Of a DNA stretch of 52,689 bases, positions 1-10,162 are shown piece by piece. The notes under the pieces are model-generated. The model had not been told where the DNA came from, did no database searches, and saw nothing but the letters and a program-made list of their open reading frames with translations. The DNA lies in contig SXUP01000045.1 in NCBI GenBank assembly GCA_005790505.1, positions 1 to 52,689 of the forward strand. The letters are read 5' to 3'. Origin of the DNA: Actinomycetota bacterium. Lineage in GTDB: Bacteria > Actinomycetota > Acidimicrobiia > Acidimicrobiales > Ilumatobacteraceae. Position 1 is the first letter of the stretch; each line of letters starts with the position of its first letter. Position numbers and translations under genes: made by a program.

Positions 1-37
1 ACACACCAGCCTCATCAAGCAGACCTTGCGAATTGAC

Positions 38-1585
38 CTAGCCAGCAGGTACATCGGTTGTACTGTCAACTGCTTGTATCACCGAGATTGAAATGTCTGA
101 CACCATGCGAGTTGCATCAAGCAACCAGCCGGGGTACACGCCGACGGCGACTGTGAACACTGAGGCAAAGGCAATAGCAATACCAGCGCCAACTGGAACA
201 AACAGTTCTGCATCATTGGTTGAGTCGGCAAGCCACATACTGACCATGATTCGCAAATACAAAAACGCTGCAATCACAGCACCCAACATCGCAATGACTG
301 CAATTGAGTACGACTGCACCTCGGCTGCCGCTTTTATTACACCGAACTTGGCAATAAAGCCACTTGTCGCTGGCATTCCTGCCTGGGCCAACAAAAACAC
401 AGTCAGTGCCAGAGCCATTACTGGACGACGTTGCCCCAGCCCGCGGAAATCGTCAAGAGTGGTGTGACTATCCCCCTTGCCCGCCACCACCGTCACCACT
501 GCAAACGACCCGATCACAAGCACCGCATATAACAACAAATAAGTCAAGACAGCAGCCAAAGCATCCTTGTCGCCAGCGTGACCTGCTGCTTCTACGCCCA
601 CCAATAAAAAGCCGGCGTGACTTATCGAAGAAAATGCGAGCATTCGCTTCACATTTGTCTGCATGACAGCAAGGATTGAACCAGCCAACACCGTCAGTGT
701 CGCCAGCACCCAAATTGCTGGCCGCCAATCATCAATGCGGGTTGGGAATGCCACGACCAAGACTCTCAATAGCGCGGTGAAAGCCGCAATTTTCCCAGCC
801 GACGCCATAAAGGCGGTGACCGGCGACGGTGCTCCTTCGTAAACATCGGGTGTCCAGATATGAAACGGGACCGCACTCACTTTGAATGCGAGACCTACCA
901 ACATCAGTCCAATTCCAATCAACAACATTGCGTCGATCTGGCTAAATGGACTATCACCCGATAGCGCAGAGGAAATCTTTGAAAGATTCGTGCTTCCAGT
1001 AGACCCATATGTCAAGGCAATTCCATACAAGAAAAATGCCGAAGAAAATCCACCCAAGACAAAATACTTCAGACCTGCTTCTTGACTCTCTGCTCGCTTT
1101 CGATGACTTGCCGTCAGCAGATATAGGGACAAACTCAGCGTTTCAAGACCCAAAAACAGGACAATCAGATCGTTGGAAGATGCCATGACAACACCGCCAA
1201 TCGCTGCAGTTAGATAAAGCGCATACATCTCTGGGCCGTCATAATCCTCGCGACGCAAGTAGTCATCCGTAATAAGCGAAACCAGGGCGATTGAAATTGA
1301 AATCGCAATTGTCGCCAGCAGTGCAAAATGGTCAAGAGCAACAGCATCAGCAATCAAATTTCGCGGCCCACTTTTCGTGACATCACGCCACTGCAGCATC
1401 GCCGCCACCGCTGTTGTGAGTGACACTAAGACCGTGAATGCGCAGTATGTACCCTTTGGCAACCGAGGAAATATTGAGCCCACAAGCAGCAGCAGACATG
1501 AACCGCCCAGAAGTACGAGTAGGGGGCTTATTCCCGCCCAATCAATTGATGGACCAACGAGAGTCTCGGCCAACAGAGCGTTCAT
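38..1585 (-). CDS. nuoN: NADH-quinone oxidoreductase subunit N
   Basis: This is a proton-pumping membrane subunit of respiratory complex I, of the antiporter-like family shared with NuoL and NuoM. The 515-residue length is normal. The protein is almost entirely hydrophobic, with about 14 predicted helices. It carries the family stretch around residues 230-260 (KVSAVPFHIWTPDVYEGAP), which includes the conserved Lys and the HxWxPD motif. It is the last gene of the nuoA-N series; its ATG overlaps the nuoM TGA by four bases (ATGA), indicating translational coupling. Only 37 bases of the window lie beyond its stop codon, so I cannot see whether the operon continues. Identification is secure. Confidence 0.96.
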   Translation of the reverse strand: MNALLAETLVGPSIDWAGISPLLVLLGGSCLLLLVGSIFPRLPKGTYCAFTVLVSLTTAVAAMLQWRDVTKSGPRNLIADAVALDHFALLATIAISISIALVSLITDDYLRREDYDGPEMYALYLTAAIGGVVMASSNDLIVLFLGLETLSLSLYLLTASHRKRAESQEAGLKYFVLGGFSSAFFLYGIALTYGSTGSTNLSKISSALSGDSPFSQIDAMLLIGIGLMLVGLAFKVSAVPFHIWTPDVYEGAPSPVTAFMASAGKIAAFTALLRVLVVAFPTRIDDWRPAIWVLATLTVLAGSILAVMQTNVKRMLAFSSISHAGFLLVGVEAAGHAGDKDALAAVLTYLLLYAVLVIGSFAVVTVVAGKGDSHTTLDDFRGLGQRRPVMALALTVFLLAQAGMPATSGFIAKFGVIKAAAEVQSYSIAVIAMLGAVIAAFLYLRIMVSMWLADSTNDAELFVPVGAGIAIAFASVFTVAVGVYPGWLLDATRMVSDISISVIQAVDSTTDVPAG

Positions 1586-3111
1586 TTTTCAGCCTCTATG
1601 ACTGCAGGTGTTTCAAAATCAGTGTGTAAAACCACGTGCTCTATTAATCTGTCAACGCTCGGTTCGATACGTTCAAGCATTGGTTTTGGGTACAAACCAG
1701 TAAACCCAATGATGCCAATAAAAACCAGTAAGACCAGTCCTTCGCGGGCCTTTAGTTCTGCAAATGTCGCGTTTGACTCGTCTGGTTCTCCATGAAATAC
1801 CCGTTGATAAGCCCACAGTAAATACAGGGCTGCCAAAATAACGCCAGTCGTAGCAATGATGGTCCACCAACGAGCAGTCTGAAAAGAGCCAATCAACACC
1901 AAAAACTCTCCGACAAATCCGTTCAAACCCGGAACACCGATTGAGGACAGCATCACCACGGTAAATGCTGCCGCAAATATCGGAGCAACCTTTTGGATTC
2001 CGCGCAATTGAGAAATCTCCCGAGTGTGGCGACGTTCGTAGATCATTCCGACCAACAAGAACAATGCGCCAGTAGAGACACCATGGTTTATCATCTGCAT
2101 CACCCCGCCAGTGATGGCTTGTGATGTCATTGCAAATGTACCAAGCACGATAAAACCAAGGTGCGCGACTGATGAATACGCGACAAGTCGTTTAAGGTCT
2201 GTCTGCATAGTTGCAGCGATGGCACCATATACGATTCCGATTGTCGCCAATGTCAAAAAGAGTGGTCTTGCCCAAACAGCTGCTTCTGGGAACAAATACA
2301 AACCAAATCGTAGAAATCCATAAGTTCCGAGTTTTAGCATTACGCCCGCAAGAATGACCGAGCCACCAGTTGGCGCTTGAGTGTGTGCGTCTGGAAGCCA
2401 TGTATGAAATGGGAATAATGGCACTTTTACGGCGAATGCGATAGCAAACGAGAAAAACAGCCACCGTCCGGTATTGGTCGCAAAGGATGCCTGTTCAGCC
2501 AATACAACCAGGTCAAAAGTGAGATATCCGACATCGCGTCGCGCGAGCGCGGCAGTTGCCACAATCCCCACCAACATAAAAGCAGAACCAAACATCGTGA
2601 ATAAGAAAAACTTTGTTGCAGCGTAGACACGATTGTCATAGCCCCAGCCACCGATTAAGAAATACATTGGAACTAAGACAATTTCAAAGAACAAAAAGAA
2701 CAAAACAAGGTCAAGACTCAAGAAACTTCCCATCACGCCTGCTTCAAGCAACAACATCCAGGCAAAATATCGTTTTTGATCGTGGTGGGGGTCAGTTGCC
2801 AGAATCACAAGTGGGAATAAAATTCCGGTCAACACCACTAGGAATAACGAGATGCCATCAACACCAAGGTGCCATGAAATGCCCCACGCACTTATCCAGT
2901 CGTGTTGGGAAACAAACTGAAAATCATCATTTCCCGTTTTAAATGACGCCATCAACCAAAACGACATTGCCCCATTTCCGACGCTAACCAGGACGGCGCA
3001 GAGTTTCACCCACTCTGGCCGACGATTGCTCAACATCGTCACAAGCAGTGCGCCCATTACAGGCAAAAAAATGATTACCGAGAGAATCGGGAAATTGAGA
3101 TGCTCGTGCAT
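1582..3111 (-). CDS. nuoM: NADH-quinone oxidoreductase subunit M
   Basis: This is a proton-pumping antiporter-like subunit of complex I, about 509 residues, with around 14 membrane helices. Recognisable stretches are the conserved Glu region (FFEIVLVPMYFLIGGWG) and the Lys/HxWLPDAH segment (VPLFPFHTWLPDAHTQAP). The reading frame stays open to a GTG at 3138. I chose the ATG at 3111 because it has a GGGGAG ribosome-binding site eight or nine bases upstream, shares one base with the nuoL stop (TGATG), and gives the usual N-terminus MHEHLNFPIL. It lies between nuoL and nuoN in the standard order. Confidence 0.96.
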   Translation of the reverse strand: MHEHLNFPILSVIIFLPVMGALLVTMLSNRRPEWVKLCAVLVSVGNGAMSFWLMASFKTGNDDFQFVSQHDWISAWGISWHLGVDGISLFLVVLTGILFPLVILATDPHHDQKRYFAWMLLLEAGVMGSFLSLDLVLFFLFFEIVLVPMYFLIGGWGYDNRVYAATKFFLFTMFGSAFMLVGIVATAALARRDVGYLTFDLVVLAEQASFATNTGRWLFFSFAIAFAVKVPLFPFHTWLPDAHTQAPTGGSVILAGVMLKLGTYGFLRFGLYLFPEAAVWARPLFLTLATIGIVYGAIAATMQTDLKRLVAYSSVAHLGFIVLGTFAMTSQAITGGVMQMINHGVSTGALFLLVGMIYERRHTREISQLRGIQKVAPIFAAAFTVVMLSSIGVPGLNGFVGEFLVLIGSFQTARWWTIIATTGVILAALYLLWAYQRVFHGEPDESNATFAELKAREGLVLLVFIGIIGFTGLYPKPMLERIEPSVDRLIEHVVLHTDFETPAVIEAEK

Positions 3112-5021
3112 CAAAGCACTCCCCGCATCAAAAACCACGCCAGCATAACCACGACACCAATTCCAAGAATGGCTGCGTAAAACCGCAGAAATCCAGTTTG
3201 AACTTTGCGCAATGCACTACTCGTTGATGCAATAATTTTTGCTACACCATTTACCGCACCGTCAACGACGCCCGCATCAAATTGAGCAACACCGCTAAAC
3301 ACTGTTCGGCCTGGGCCACCCATCAAGCGGGAAACACTTGAGTCATACTTCCAGCCATCAGCCAAAATAGTGGGTTCAAATACGGGCACCTTTTTCTTTA
3401 CATAAACCATGAGTGCCCCCGCAATACCAAGACACGCAACGACTACTGCCGTGAGCAGGAGCAAATACTTATTGTCATATGCCCATGTTCCCTTGATGTC
3501 GCGTTCACCTATCTCGATGACGGGCTCAAGCCAGTGCCCTAGAAAATGTGTCTTCGAGGAAAATGGAAGTTGCATAAAGCCACCGCCGATTGCCAATCCT
3601 GCCAACACCACAAGCGGTGTCAGCATGATCCACGGACTTTCGCGGGGGACTGAGTCGCCATGAGCACCATGTTCTTGACTGTGGTCATGCCAACGTGCCT
3701 CGCCGTAAAACACCATAATGACTTGTCGAGTCATGTAATACGCCGTCAACAGAGCAGTTACTACACCGACCAAGTAGAGCCCACGATTATTGGCGTAGAC
3801 GTACAATAAAATTTCATCTTTGGACCAAAATCCAGCAAATGGCGGAACTCCTGCAATCGCCAACCAGCCGACAATAAATGTCATCGCAGTGATTGGCATC
3901 ACCTTGCGAAGAGCCCCCATTCGGCGCATGTCTTGTTCGTGATGCATTCCATGAATCACTGCACCAGACCCAAGGAACAACAGTGCCTTGAAAAAAGCGT
4001 GCGTAACCATATGGAAGATTGCCGCGACATAGGCACCTGATCCAATCGCCAGGAACATAAAACCCAGTTGCGAAACTGTGCTGTAAGCCAACACTTTCTT
4101 GATATCTGTTTGAGCAACGGCAACTGTTGCTGCAAACAATGCAGTTGCTGCCCCTACCACTGCGATAGTTGTCATCACCCAGTCATATGACACATGTAGA
4201 ACCGGGTTTATTCGAGTCAGCAAAAAGACACCAGAGGTGACCATCGTTGCGGCATGAATGAGTGCCGAAACAGGAGTCGGCCCTTCCATGGCATCAGGAA
4301 GCCATAAATAAAGCGGCAATTGTGCACTCTTGCCACATGCTCCAACAAACAGCATCAGCGCGATACCTGTTGCAGTTACGGCTGCAAGCGCACCCGACTC
4401 CGCTGCCTCATTAATTCCGGAATACGACAATGTTCCTACGGCTGAAAACGCCATGAACATTGCCACCATTACCCCCCAGTCACCGACCCTGTTCGTGATG
4501 AAAGCCTTCTTGCCTGCCGTAGCAGCCGAATCTCGTGTGTGCCAAAAAGAAATCAGGAAGTAAGAACATGCACCGACTCCCTCCCATCCCAGAAAAGTGA
4601 CCAATAGGTTTTCGCCAAGAACCAAGATCAACATTGAAAATATAAAGAGATTCAGATACATGAAGAACTTTGAGAACTTCGGGTCTCCGTGCATATATCC
4701 GATGGCATACAAATGGATCAGCGCACCTATACCAGTGATAAATAACGCCATCGTGACACTGAGTGGATCAACCAAAAACGCCATATCAATGTTCAGCGAG
4801 CCAACTGGTATCCACGAAAACAGCGTGACTACATGATGGCGATCTTCGTGCGCACGTGATAGCAACGAGAAAAAAACACCAACCGTGACTAGAAACGAAA
4901 ATGCTGTCATCAAGGTTGCCAAGACTCCTGCCTTTGGCTCACCGATACGACGACCAAACACGAGGATGATTACGAACCCAGCAAGTGGTAGTGCTGGAAT
5001 AAGCCATGCATTGTCGAGCAT
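3111..5021 (-). CDS. nuoL: NADH-quinone oxidoreductase subunit L
   Basis: This is the distal, largest antiporter-like proton-pumping subunit of complex I, 636 residues with about 16 helices. It has the typical early stretch FLGWEGVGACSYFLI around residue 145 and the Lys-containing channel segment GKSAQLPLYLWLPDAMEGP around residue 230. The C-terminal part after about residue 480 is less conserved and ends in extra helices, matching the lateral arm known in this subunit. It starts five bases after the nuoK stop and ends in a one-base overlap with nuoM. Nothing appears broken. Confidence 0.97.
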   Translation of the reverse strand: MLDNAWLIPALPLAGFVIILVFGRRIGEPKAGVLATLMTAFSFLVTVGVFFSLLSRAHEDRHHVVTLFSWIPVGSLNIDMAFLVDPLSVTMALFITGIGALIHLYAIGYMHGDPKFSKFFMYLNLFIFSMLILVLGENLLVTFLGWEGVGACSYFLISFWHTRDSAATAGKKAFITNRVGDWGVMVAMFMAFSAVGTLSYSGINEAAESGALAAVTATGIALMLFVGACGKSAQLPLYLWLPDAMEGPTPVSALIHAATMVTSGVFLLTRINPVLHVSYDWVMTTIAVVGAATALFAATVAVAQTDIKKVLAYSTVSQLGFMFLAIGSGAYVAAIFHMVTHAFFKALLFLGSGAVIHGMHHEQDMRRMGALRKVMPITAMTFIVGWLAIAGVPPFAGFWSKDEILLYVYANNRGLYLVGVVTALLTAYYMTRQVIMVFYGEARWHDHSQEHGAHGDSVPRESPWIMLTPLVVLAGLAIGGGFMQLPFSSKTHFLGHWLEPVIEIGERDIKGTWAYDNKYLLLLTAVVVACLGIAGALMVYVKKKVPVFEPTILADGWKYDSSVSRLMGGPGRTVFSGVAQFDAGVVDGAVNGVAKIIASTSSALRKVQTGFLRFYAAILGIGVVVMLAWFLMRGVL

Positions 5022-5026
5022 CAGCC

Positions 5027-5347
5027 TTATCCCTTCAACACTGCAAGATCGTCGGCCGTAGTGTCACTACGTCGGCGCATGATAGAGACAATGATTCCAA
5101 GCCCCACCACAACTTCTGCCGCAGCGACCACAAGCACAAAAAATACAGCGGTTTGTCCGTTGATGTCAGACAACGATGACGAAAGAGCAACAAAAGACAG
5201 GTTCACAGCATTAAGCATCAATTCAACACACATGAACATGACCAGCGGATTTCGACGGACCATCACCCCGATAGTTCCAATCCCAAAAAGAACGGCTGCC
5301 AGAATCAAATACCAACTTGTTGTGGGCTCAACTAAGGCGAGTGTCAT
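5027..5347 (-). CDS. nuoK: NADH-quinone oxidoreductase subunit K
   Basis: This is a small three-helix membrane subunit of complex I, 106 residues, close to the family norm of about 100. The second helix carries the conserved acidic residue in the stretch FMCVELMLNAVNLSFVA, and helix 3 has the second conserved Glu in VVAAAEVVVGLGIIV; both are family hallmarks of the proton path near NuoJ. The ATG overlaps the nuoJ stop by four bases. Its position between nuoJ and nuoL is the standard one. Confidence 0.96.
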   Translation of the reverse strand: MTLALVEPTTSWYLILAAVLFGIGTIGVMVRRNPLVMFMCVELMLNAVNLSFVALSSSLSDINGQTAVFFVLVVAAAEVVVGLGIIVSIMRRRSDTTADDLAVLKG

Positions 5348-5889
5348 ACCGACTCCTCCACGTGCTGACCATGTTGGCGCCTCGACATCACAACGGTGCC
5401 AACAACGGCGATGAGCAAGAGGACCGAAGTTACTTCAAACGCAAAAACATAGTCGGTAAAGATAGACCGAGACAATTGCCGAATATTGGCATCAGCATCC
5501 TGGAGTGTCGCTGAGTCAATGCCTGTGCCACGAGCAAACAGTGCGTCCTGGGATTTCAAGACAGCGGCGATGATCACGCCTGTGACTCCGATACTTACTA
5601 CCAGTGCCAGTGGCCGCTGAACTGTCAGCGGCTCTAGGGACAAATCCTCTGCCTGATCAACGCCTAACAACATGATCACAAATAAAAACAACACAACTAT
5701 TGCGCCGGCATACACAATGACTTGAACTGCGGCAAGAAAATGAGCATTATTGGCCACGAATAGGACAGCAATCCCAAACAGTGTCAACACCAGACTTAAA
5801 GCAGCGTGTACTGGGTTATTACGTGTAACAACCCCCACAGCCCCAACAAGCACCATCGCCGCGGCACAAACAAAAACAAAAAGCCCCAT
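5344..5889 (-). CDS. nuoJ: NADH-quinone oxidoreductase subunit J
   Basis: This is a membrane subunit of complex I with about five helices, 181 residues. The N-terminal part (around residues 20-75) has the typical run RNNPVHAALSLVLTLFG followed by VQVIVYAGAIVVLFLFVIML, which is the helix with the pi-bulge region in the family. The C-terminus is short and hydrophilic. The gene directly abuts nuoI upstream and overlaps nuoK by four bases downstream. Confidence 0.95.
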   Translation of the reverse strand: MGLFVFVCAAAMVLVGAVGVVTRNNPVHAALSLVLTLFGIAVLFVANNAHFLAAVQVIVYAGAIVVLFLFVIMLLGVDQAEDLSLEPLTVQRPLALVVSIGVTGVIIAAVLKSQDALFARGTGIDSATLQDADANIRQLSRSIFTDYVFAFEVTSVLLLIAVVGTVVMSRRQHGQHVEESV

Positions 5890-6573
5890 CTAATGCGGGT
5901 CTCCTGCTATCGCATCATTTCCAAACTCGTCATGGTCGTCATCAACAACTGCTTGTTTTGGTTCTGGGGCCCTAACGCCGTAGCCCAGCTCACCACTCCA
6001 TGCCACAAGGCCTGCAAATTCTGCATTACCTGAAGGCGCCGTGGCGCGCATCCAGCCTGACGTGTTGATGTCTTCTCCCAACCTCCAGTCCTCCCATGGC
6101 AAATGCCGTGGCGCACCCGTGTCGTCAACCAATAATTCTTCCTTTGTGTAAATGGCATCTCGCCGATTGGTGAAAGAAAACTCAAATAGTTTTGTCTCAG
6201 TGATGGCCTCGGTCGGGCACGCCTCCACGCATAGATCGCAGTGGATACAACGCAAGTAATTGATCTCGTATACGAAACCAAATCGCTCTCCGGGCGAGGT
6301 GGGATTGGCAATATCGTTGTCGGCGCCACGAACATAGATGCACCGCGCTGGGCACACGCCAGCACAAAGTTCACAACCAATACATTTTTCCATGCCGTCC
6401 TCGTATCGATTCAAAACATGACGACCATGCAAACGCTCTGGCTTGGCAATTTTTACATCTTTTTTATCGGAATTTTTGCGACGAAATACCCGACCACCGG
6501 AATATTCAGTTGTTACCCGATTGCGACGCCCGTGTTGGCGGAACGTAACTAAAAATCCACCCAAATAACCCAT
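5890..6573 (-). CDS. nuoI: NADH-quinone oxidoreductase subunit I (2x[4Fe-4S])
   Basis: This peripheral-arm subunit carries clusters N6a and N6b and passes electrons to NuoB. It has two ferredoxin motifs: C64-x2-C67-x2-C70-x3-C74 followed by Pro, and C109-x2-C112-x2-C115-x3-C119 followed by Pro. The 227-residue protein has a long C-terminal tail of about 95 residues beyond the second cluster, with repeated Asp/Glu near the end; this is longer than minimal NuoI and typical of some actinobacteria. The start codon shares one base with the nuoH stop. Confidence 0.96.
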   Translation of the reverse strand: MGYLGGFLVTFRQHGRRNRVTTEYSGGRVFRRKNSDKKDVKIAKPERLHGRHVLNRYEDGMEKCIGCELCAGVCPARCIYVRGADNDIANPTSPGERFGFVYEINYLRCIHCDLCVEACPTEAITETKLFEFSFTNRRDAIYTKEELLVDDTGAPRHLPWEDWRLGEDINTSGWMRATAPSGNAEFAGLVAWSGELGYGVRAPEPKQAVVDDDHDEFGNDAIAGDPH

Positions 6574-7799
6574 CAGAACATCACCCCATCCCGTTTTCGT
6601 TCGTTTTCACTTGTGCGCTGTGCCAACGCCAACAGGCTATAACAGACCAACAAAATTAAAACGGTAGCAATGGTAACTACATAGCGATCCCACCCGGCAT
6701 CCTGACCAACCCGTTGTGCTGCCAACAAAATGAACCATCCAAGAGAAGCAGGTATCAACACCTTCCAGCCGAGATCCATGAGTTGGTCGTAACGAAAACG
6801 TGGCAGTGTTGCTCGGAACCAAACATAGATGTATAGGAAAACCAATACCTTGAGCAGCAACCAAATTGTTCCCTCAAACGCATTGCCAATAATCGGGATA
6901 TCGACTGTCAATGAGCCAACCGAAATGGGTTGAGGTCCTCCGAAAAAAAGCGTCACTATCAAGGCTGACATGGTCACCGTGTTCATGAACTCAGCTAGAT
7001 AAAAGAGGGCAAAACGCAGCGACGCATACTCAGTATTGAAACCACCGACAAGTTCTTGTTCGGCTTCAACTAGATCAAACGGCGGTCGATTAAGTTCTGC
7101 CGTTGCAGCAATCATGAAAATAAAAAATGGCACAATTCCGGTGACAATGACATTCCAGTTACCAAGTGAACTCTGTCTAGCGACGATTCCGCTTGTCGAC
7201 AATGTTCCACTCACTAACACTACTGCGGCCACCGATAGTCCGAGTGCCGCCTCATAACTCACCATCTGTGCAGAGGCACGAACAGATCCCAGCAAAGGAT
7301 ACTTCGAGCCACTTGACCAACCCGCCAACATGATGCCGTAAATCGCGATTGAGGAGATTGCAAGGGCAAATAAGATACCAATCGGCGGATCTGCTAGTTG
7401 CACGCGTGTCTGTTGCCCAAACCATGTCACGAGACCATCATTGTCACCCCGAAAATCTCCACCGAGCGGAATAATTGCAAACGTCAAAAATGCCGGAACA
7501 AACGCCAAATATGGCGCAAGTTTAAAAACAAATCGATCGGAGCGTTCTGGGATCAAGTCTTCTTTGAAAAATAGTTTGATTCCGTCAGCCAATGTTTGCA
7601 AGATTCCGAACGGTCCTGCTTTATTTGGACCAATTCGATTTTGCATTCCAGCGATTACTTTGCGCTCAAACCACACCATCAGCATCGTTGCGACCAGACC
7701 AACTGCAAAGACCACGACAACTTTGAGCAGTACTATTAATAGAGGGGTCCACAATACTTTCCCAGTCAAAAGTGGATCAATTGCAAAGTTGTACATCAT
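6573..7799 (-). CDS. nuoH: NADH-quinone oxidoreductase subunit H
   Basis: This membrane subunit forms much of the quinone-binding chamber of complex I. It is 408 residues with about nine helices. It contains the hallmark [20 protein letters not shown] around residue 45 and the acidic loop segment [20 protein letters not shown] around residue 240, both diagnostic for NuoH/ND1. The C-terminal extension after the last helix is hydrophilic. The ATG overlaps the nuoG stop by four bases. Confidence 0.97.
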   Translation of the reverse strand: MMYNFAIDPLLTGKVLWTPLLIVLLKVVVVFAVGLVATMLMVWFERKVIAGMQNRIGPNKAGPFGILQTLADGIKLFFKEDLIPERSDRFVFKLAPYLAFVPAFLTFAIIPLGGDFRGDNDGLVTWFGQQTRVQLADPPIGILFALAISSIAIYGIMLAGWSSGSKYPLLGSVRASAQMVSYEAALGLSVAAVVLVSGTLSTSGIVARQSSLGNWNVIVTGIVPFFIFMIAATAELNRPPFDLVEAEQELVGGFNTEYASLRFALFYLAEFMNTVTMSALIVTLFFGGPQPISVGSLTVDIPIIGNAFEGTIWLLLKVLVFLYIYVWFRATLPRFRYDQLMDLGWKVLIPASLGWFILLAAQRVGQDAGWDRYVVTIATVLILLVCYSLLALAQRTSENERKRDGVMF

Positions 7800-10162
7800 G
7801 AGATGTTGGCAATCTGCACGTCGGTGACTCCGTCGGTCGCCTGCAACAACTCTCGAATATCAACACCCTTTTGATTGAACGGAGCAAAGGCCGTTCCACG
7901 CGTCACAGACATTGACGCATAAACAGGCAATACAACGGACCTCCCAGTGCTGCTGATGCGCACGGAGGAGCCATCTTTTGCTCCGATACGTTCAAGATCA
8001 AGTGGGTGGACATAAACCCCAGCACCTGTCGCAAGCGCGGACAAAGATTGACTCATTGCGGTTGCGACTGCCTCATCATATAATTTTCGGGCAACAACAA
8101 GGCGGTACTCGTATGAATTACGTTTTGTGACTGCTTCGTGGTGGACTTGCAACGGTGATACAGGTGGAACACTGATTAAGACACCATTTTTTCGAACGGC
8201 AACACTCACGCTCAATCCATCAAATCCGACCACGGTTTGGCTTATGCGCGCCTGAATATCTTGAAGTGTCAAAATGCCTAGGTCATTCCCTAACAGGGTG
8301 GCAAGTTCTGCCGCCATCATCCAATCGGGTCGTGACGTGGCGTGCGGTGTAATGCTCTGCACCACATCCGTAACACGACCCTCAAGATTTGTCGTAGTAC
8401 CGTCTTTTTCGCCGTACGCAGCTGCAGGCAACACAATGTCTGCATGCGCTGAAGAGTTCGTCAAGAACGTATCAATTGCAATAATAAATCGGGCACCAGC
8501 AACGCCACGGCGAGCAAGATCTGCATCTGGGACATCACTTAGTGGATCTGCACCAAGCAAAATGAGACAGTCAATTTTGCCGTTGGCCGCTGCCTCAAGA
8601 ATTGCCGCTGCATCATTTGATGCCCGAGGTGCAAGCCCCAAAGACAATGCGCCCCGTACGTTTCCGCGACGCAACACGGGAAGCACGCTGACTTGAGCGA
8701 CGGTCGTGACGATTGAATCAACTGCCGCCATTGTGTTGTGAGCGAGCTCCGCCAAGTTAGATCGTCCGGCAACCAATACCACTCGGCCACGGCCAAGTTG
8801 CTCTTTGATCTCTGGCGCACTCAAGACATCTTGCACTGTTTGGACCTGATTGCCGGGTTCGTGCATGATTGACTTCCATGCATAACGGGTGAGGCCGGAA
8901 TCATGCGTAGCAATCTCAATTATCCGAATTTTTTTCTTTTCTGCTGCTCCCCGTAGACGAAGATACAAAACAGGCAGTTCTTCTTTGAGGTCGGGCGCCA
9001 GCAAAATGACGGTTGCAGCACTACATGCGTCATCAATGGTTGCGCCTGGGTAACCGAAAATTTCAGCAGGTAATCCATCGTCTAGTTGGGCATCACGCAT
9101 CTCCACCCCAAGAACGTCTGCAAGTTGCGCCCATGCCCAAGCGTCTTCGTTGGTGCCACGAGCGCCACCGAGGATGGCGATTGAGCCGGGCTGAGCATGG
9201 CGTAATGCTCGGGCTGTTTCGTCAAGAGCGGCCGTCCACGATGCTGGCTTAAGACCGTCATCACTTTTTATGAGCGGTGTTGCTAGACGATTCTGGGAGT
9301 TTGTTGATTGAAAATTGAATCTGCCTCGGTCACATAGCCATCCCCAATTCACTGGATCGCTGTCAACACCTTGATAACGCAGTATTTCATTGCGGCTTGA
9401 CTGCACAACAGTGCGACATCCGACCGAGCATGTTGTACACGTACTTTCTTGTTGCTGCAGGTCCCAAGGGCGCGCCTTGAATCGGTACGGTTCCGCAGTA
9501 AGAGCGCCAACGGGACAAATCTGTACGGTGTTGCCCGAAAAGTACGAGGCAAATGGCTCGTCAGGAAATGTCATGACTTGAGTGTTGTTGCCACGATGGA
9601 TAAAAGTGATCAAAGGATCGCCAGCAACCTCATCTGCAAAGCGCGTACACCTATCACACAAAATACACCTCTCGCGGTCAAGAAAAACCAGACCACTGAT
9701 TGGAATTGGTTTTTCATAGTGGCGTTTTTCTTCGATATAACGGCTTTCACCTGGTCCGTGACTAAATGCCTGATCTTGTAATGGACACTCCCCACCTTTG
9801 TCGCAGACAGGACAGTCAAGAGGATGATTTGCCAACAACAACTCAATCATCCCCTCCTGAGCGCGCTTGACAATATCTGTATCGGTGCGAACCACTTGCC
9901 CTTGGGCTACCGGGGTCATGCAACTCACCACCATCATCGGACCACGGGGACCCTCAACTTCAACAAGACATTGGCGACACACACCCACAGATTCCATGCG
10001 AGGGTGATAGCAAAACCGTGGAATAAAATCCTCCGTACGGTCGGCCGCAGCAATTATCCATTCGCCTTTACGTGCCAATACGGCTTTGCCGTTAATGGTC
10101 ATTGATACAACGTTTGGATCCAGTTGGGAAGCAGGTTCAATATTTGATTCTGTCGTACTCAT
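7796..10162 (-). CDS. nuoG: NADH-quinone oxidoreductase subunit G
   Basis: This is the large Fe-S subunit of the NADH arm, 788 residues. The N-terminal ferredoxin-like domain has a [2Fe-2S] pattern (CYHPRMESVGVCRQC), followed by the His-Cys-ligated cluster region around HPLDCPVCDKGGECPLQD, then a double [4Fe-4S] segment (CILCDRCTRF and later QICPVGALT). From about residue 240 comes the molybdopterin-oxidoreductase-like domain with CTTCSVGCRT, which supports an N7-type cluster site. It overlaps nuoH and nuoF by four bases each. The C-terminal half is the usual degenerate, cofactor-free molybdopterin fold. Confidence 0.96.
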   Translation of the reverse strand: MSTTESNIEPASQLDPNVVSMTINGKAVLARKGEWIIAAADRTEDFIPRFCYHPRMESVGVCRQCLVEVEGPRGPMMVVSCMTPVAQGQVVRTDTDIVKRAQEGMIELLLANHPLDCPVCDKGGECPLQDQAFSHGPGESRYIEEKRHYEKPIPISGLVFLDRERCILCDRCTRFADEVAGDPLITFIHRGNNTQVMTFPDEPFASYFSGNTVQICPVGALTAEPYRFKARPWDLQQQESTCTTCSVGCRTVVQSSRNEILRYQGVDSDPVNWGWLCDRGRFNFQSTNSQNRLATPLIKSDDGLKPASWTAALDETARALRHAQPGSIAILGGARGTNEDAWAWAQLADVLGVEMRDAQLDDGLPAEIFGYPGATIDDACSAATVILLAPDLKEELPVLYLRLRGAAEKKKIRIIEIATHDSGLTRYAWKSIMHEPGNQVQTVQDVLSAPEIKEQLGRGRVVLVAGRSNLAELAHNTMAAVDSIVTTVAQVSVLPVLRRGNVRGALSLGLAPRASNDAAAILEAAANGKIDCLILLGADPLSDVPDADLARRGVAGARFIIAIDTFLTNSSAHADIVLPAAAYGEKDGTTTNLEGRVTDVVQSITPHATSRPDWMMAAELATLLGNDLGILTLQDIQARISQTVVGFDGLSVSVAVRKNGVLISVPPVSPLQVHHEAVTKRNSYEYRLVVARKLYDEAVATAMSQSLSALATGAGVYVHPLDLERIGAKDGSSVRISSTGRSVVLPVYASMSVTRGTAFAPFNQKGVDIRELLQATDGVTDVQIANIS

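Noticed and set aside
1-37. Possible start of another gene after nuoN: minus-strand ATG at 15 with AAGG eight bases upstream
   Set aside because: Only five codons fit in the window, so coding cannot be judged.
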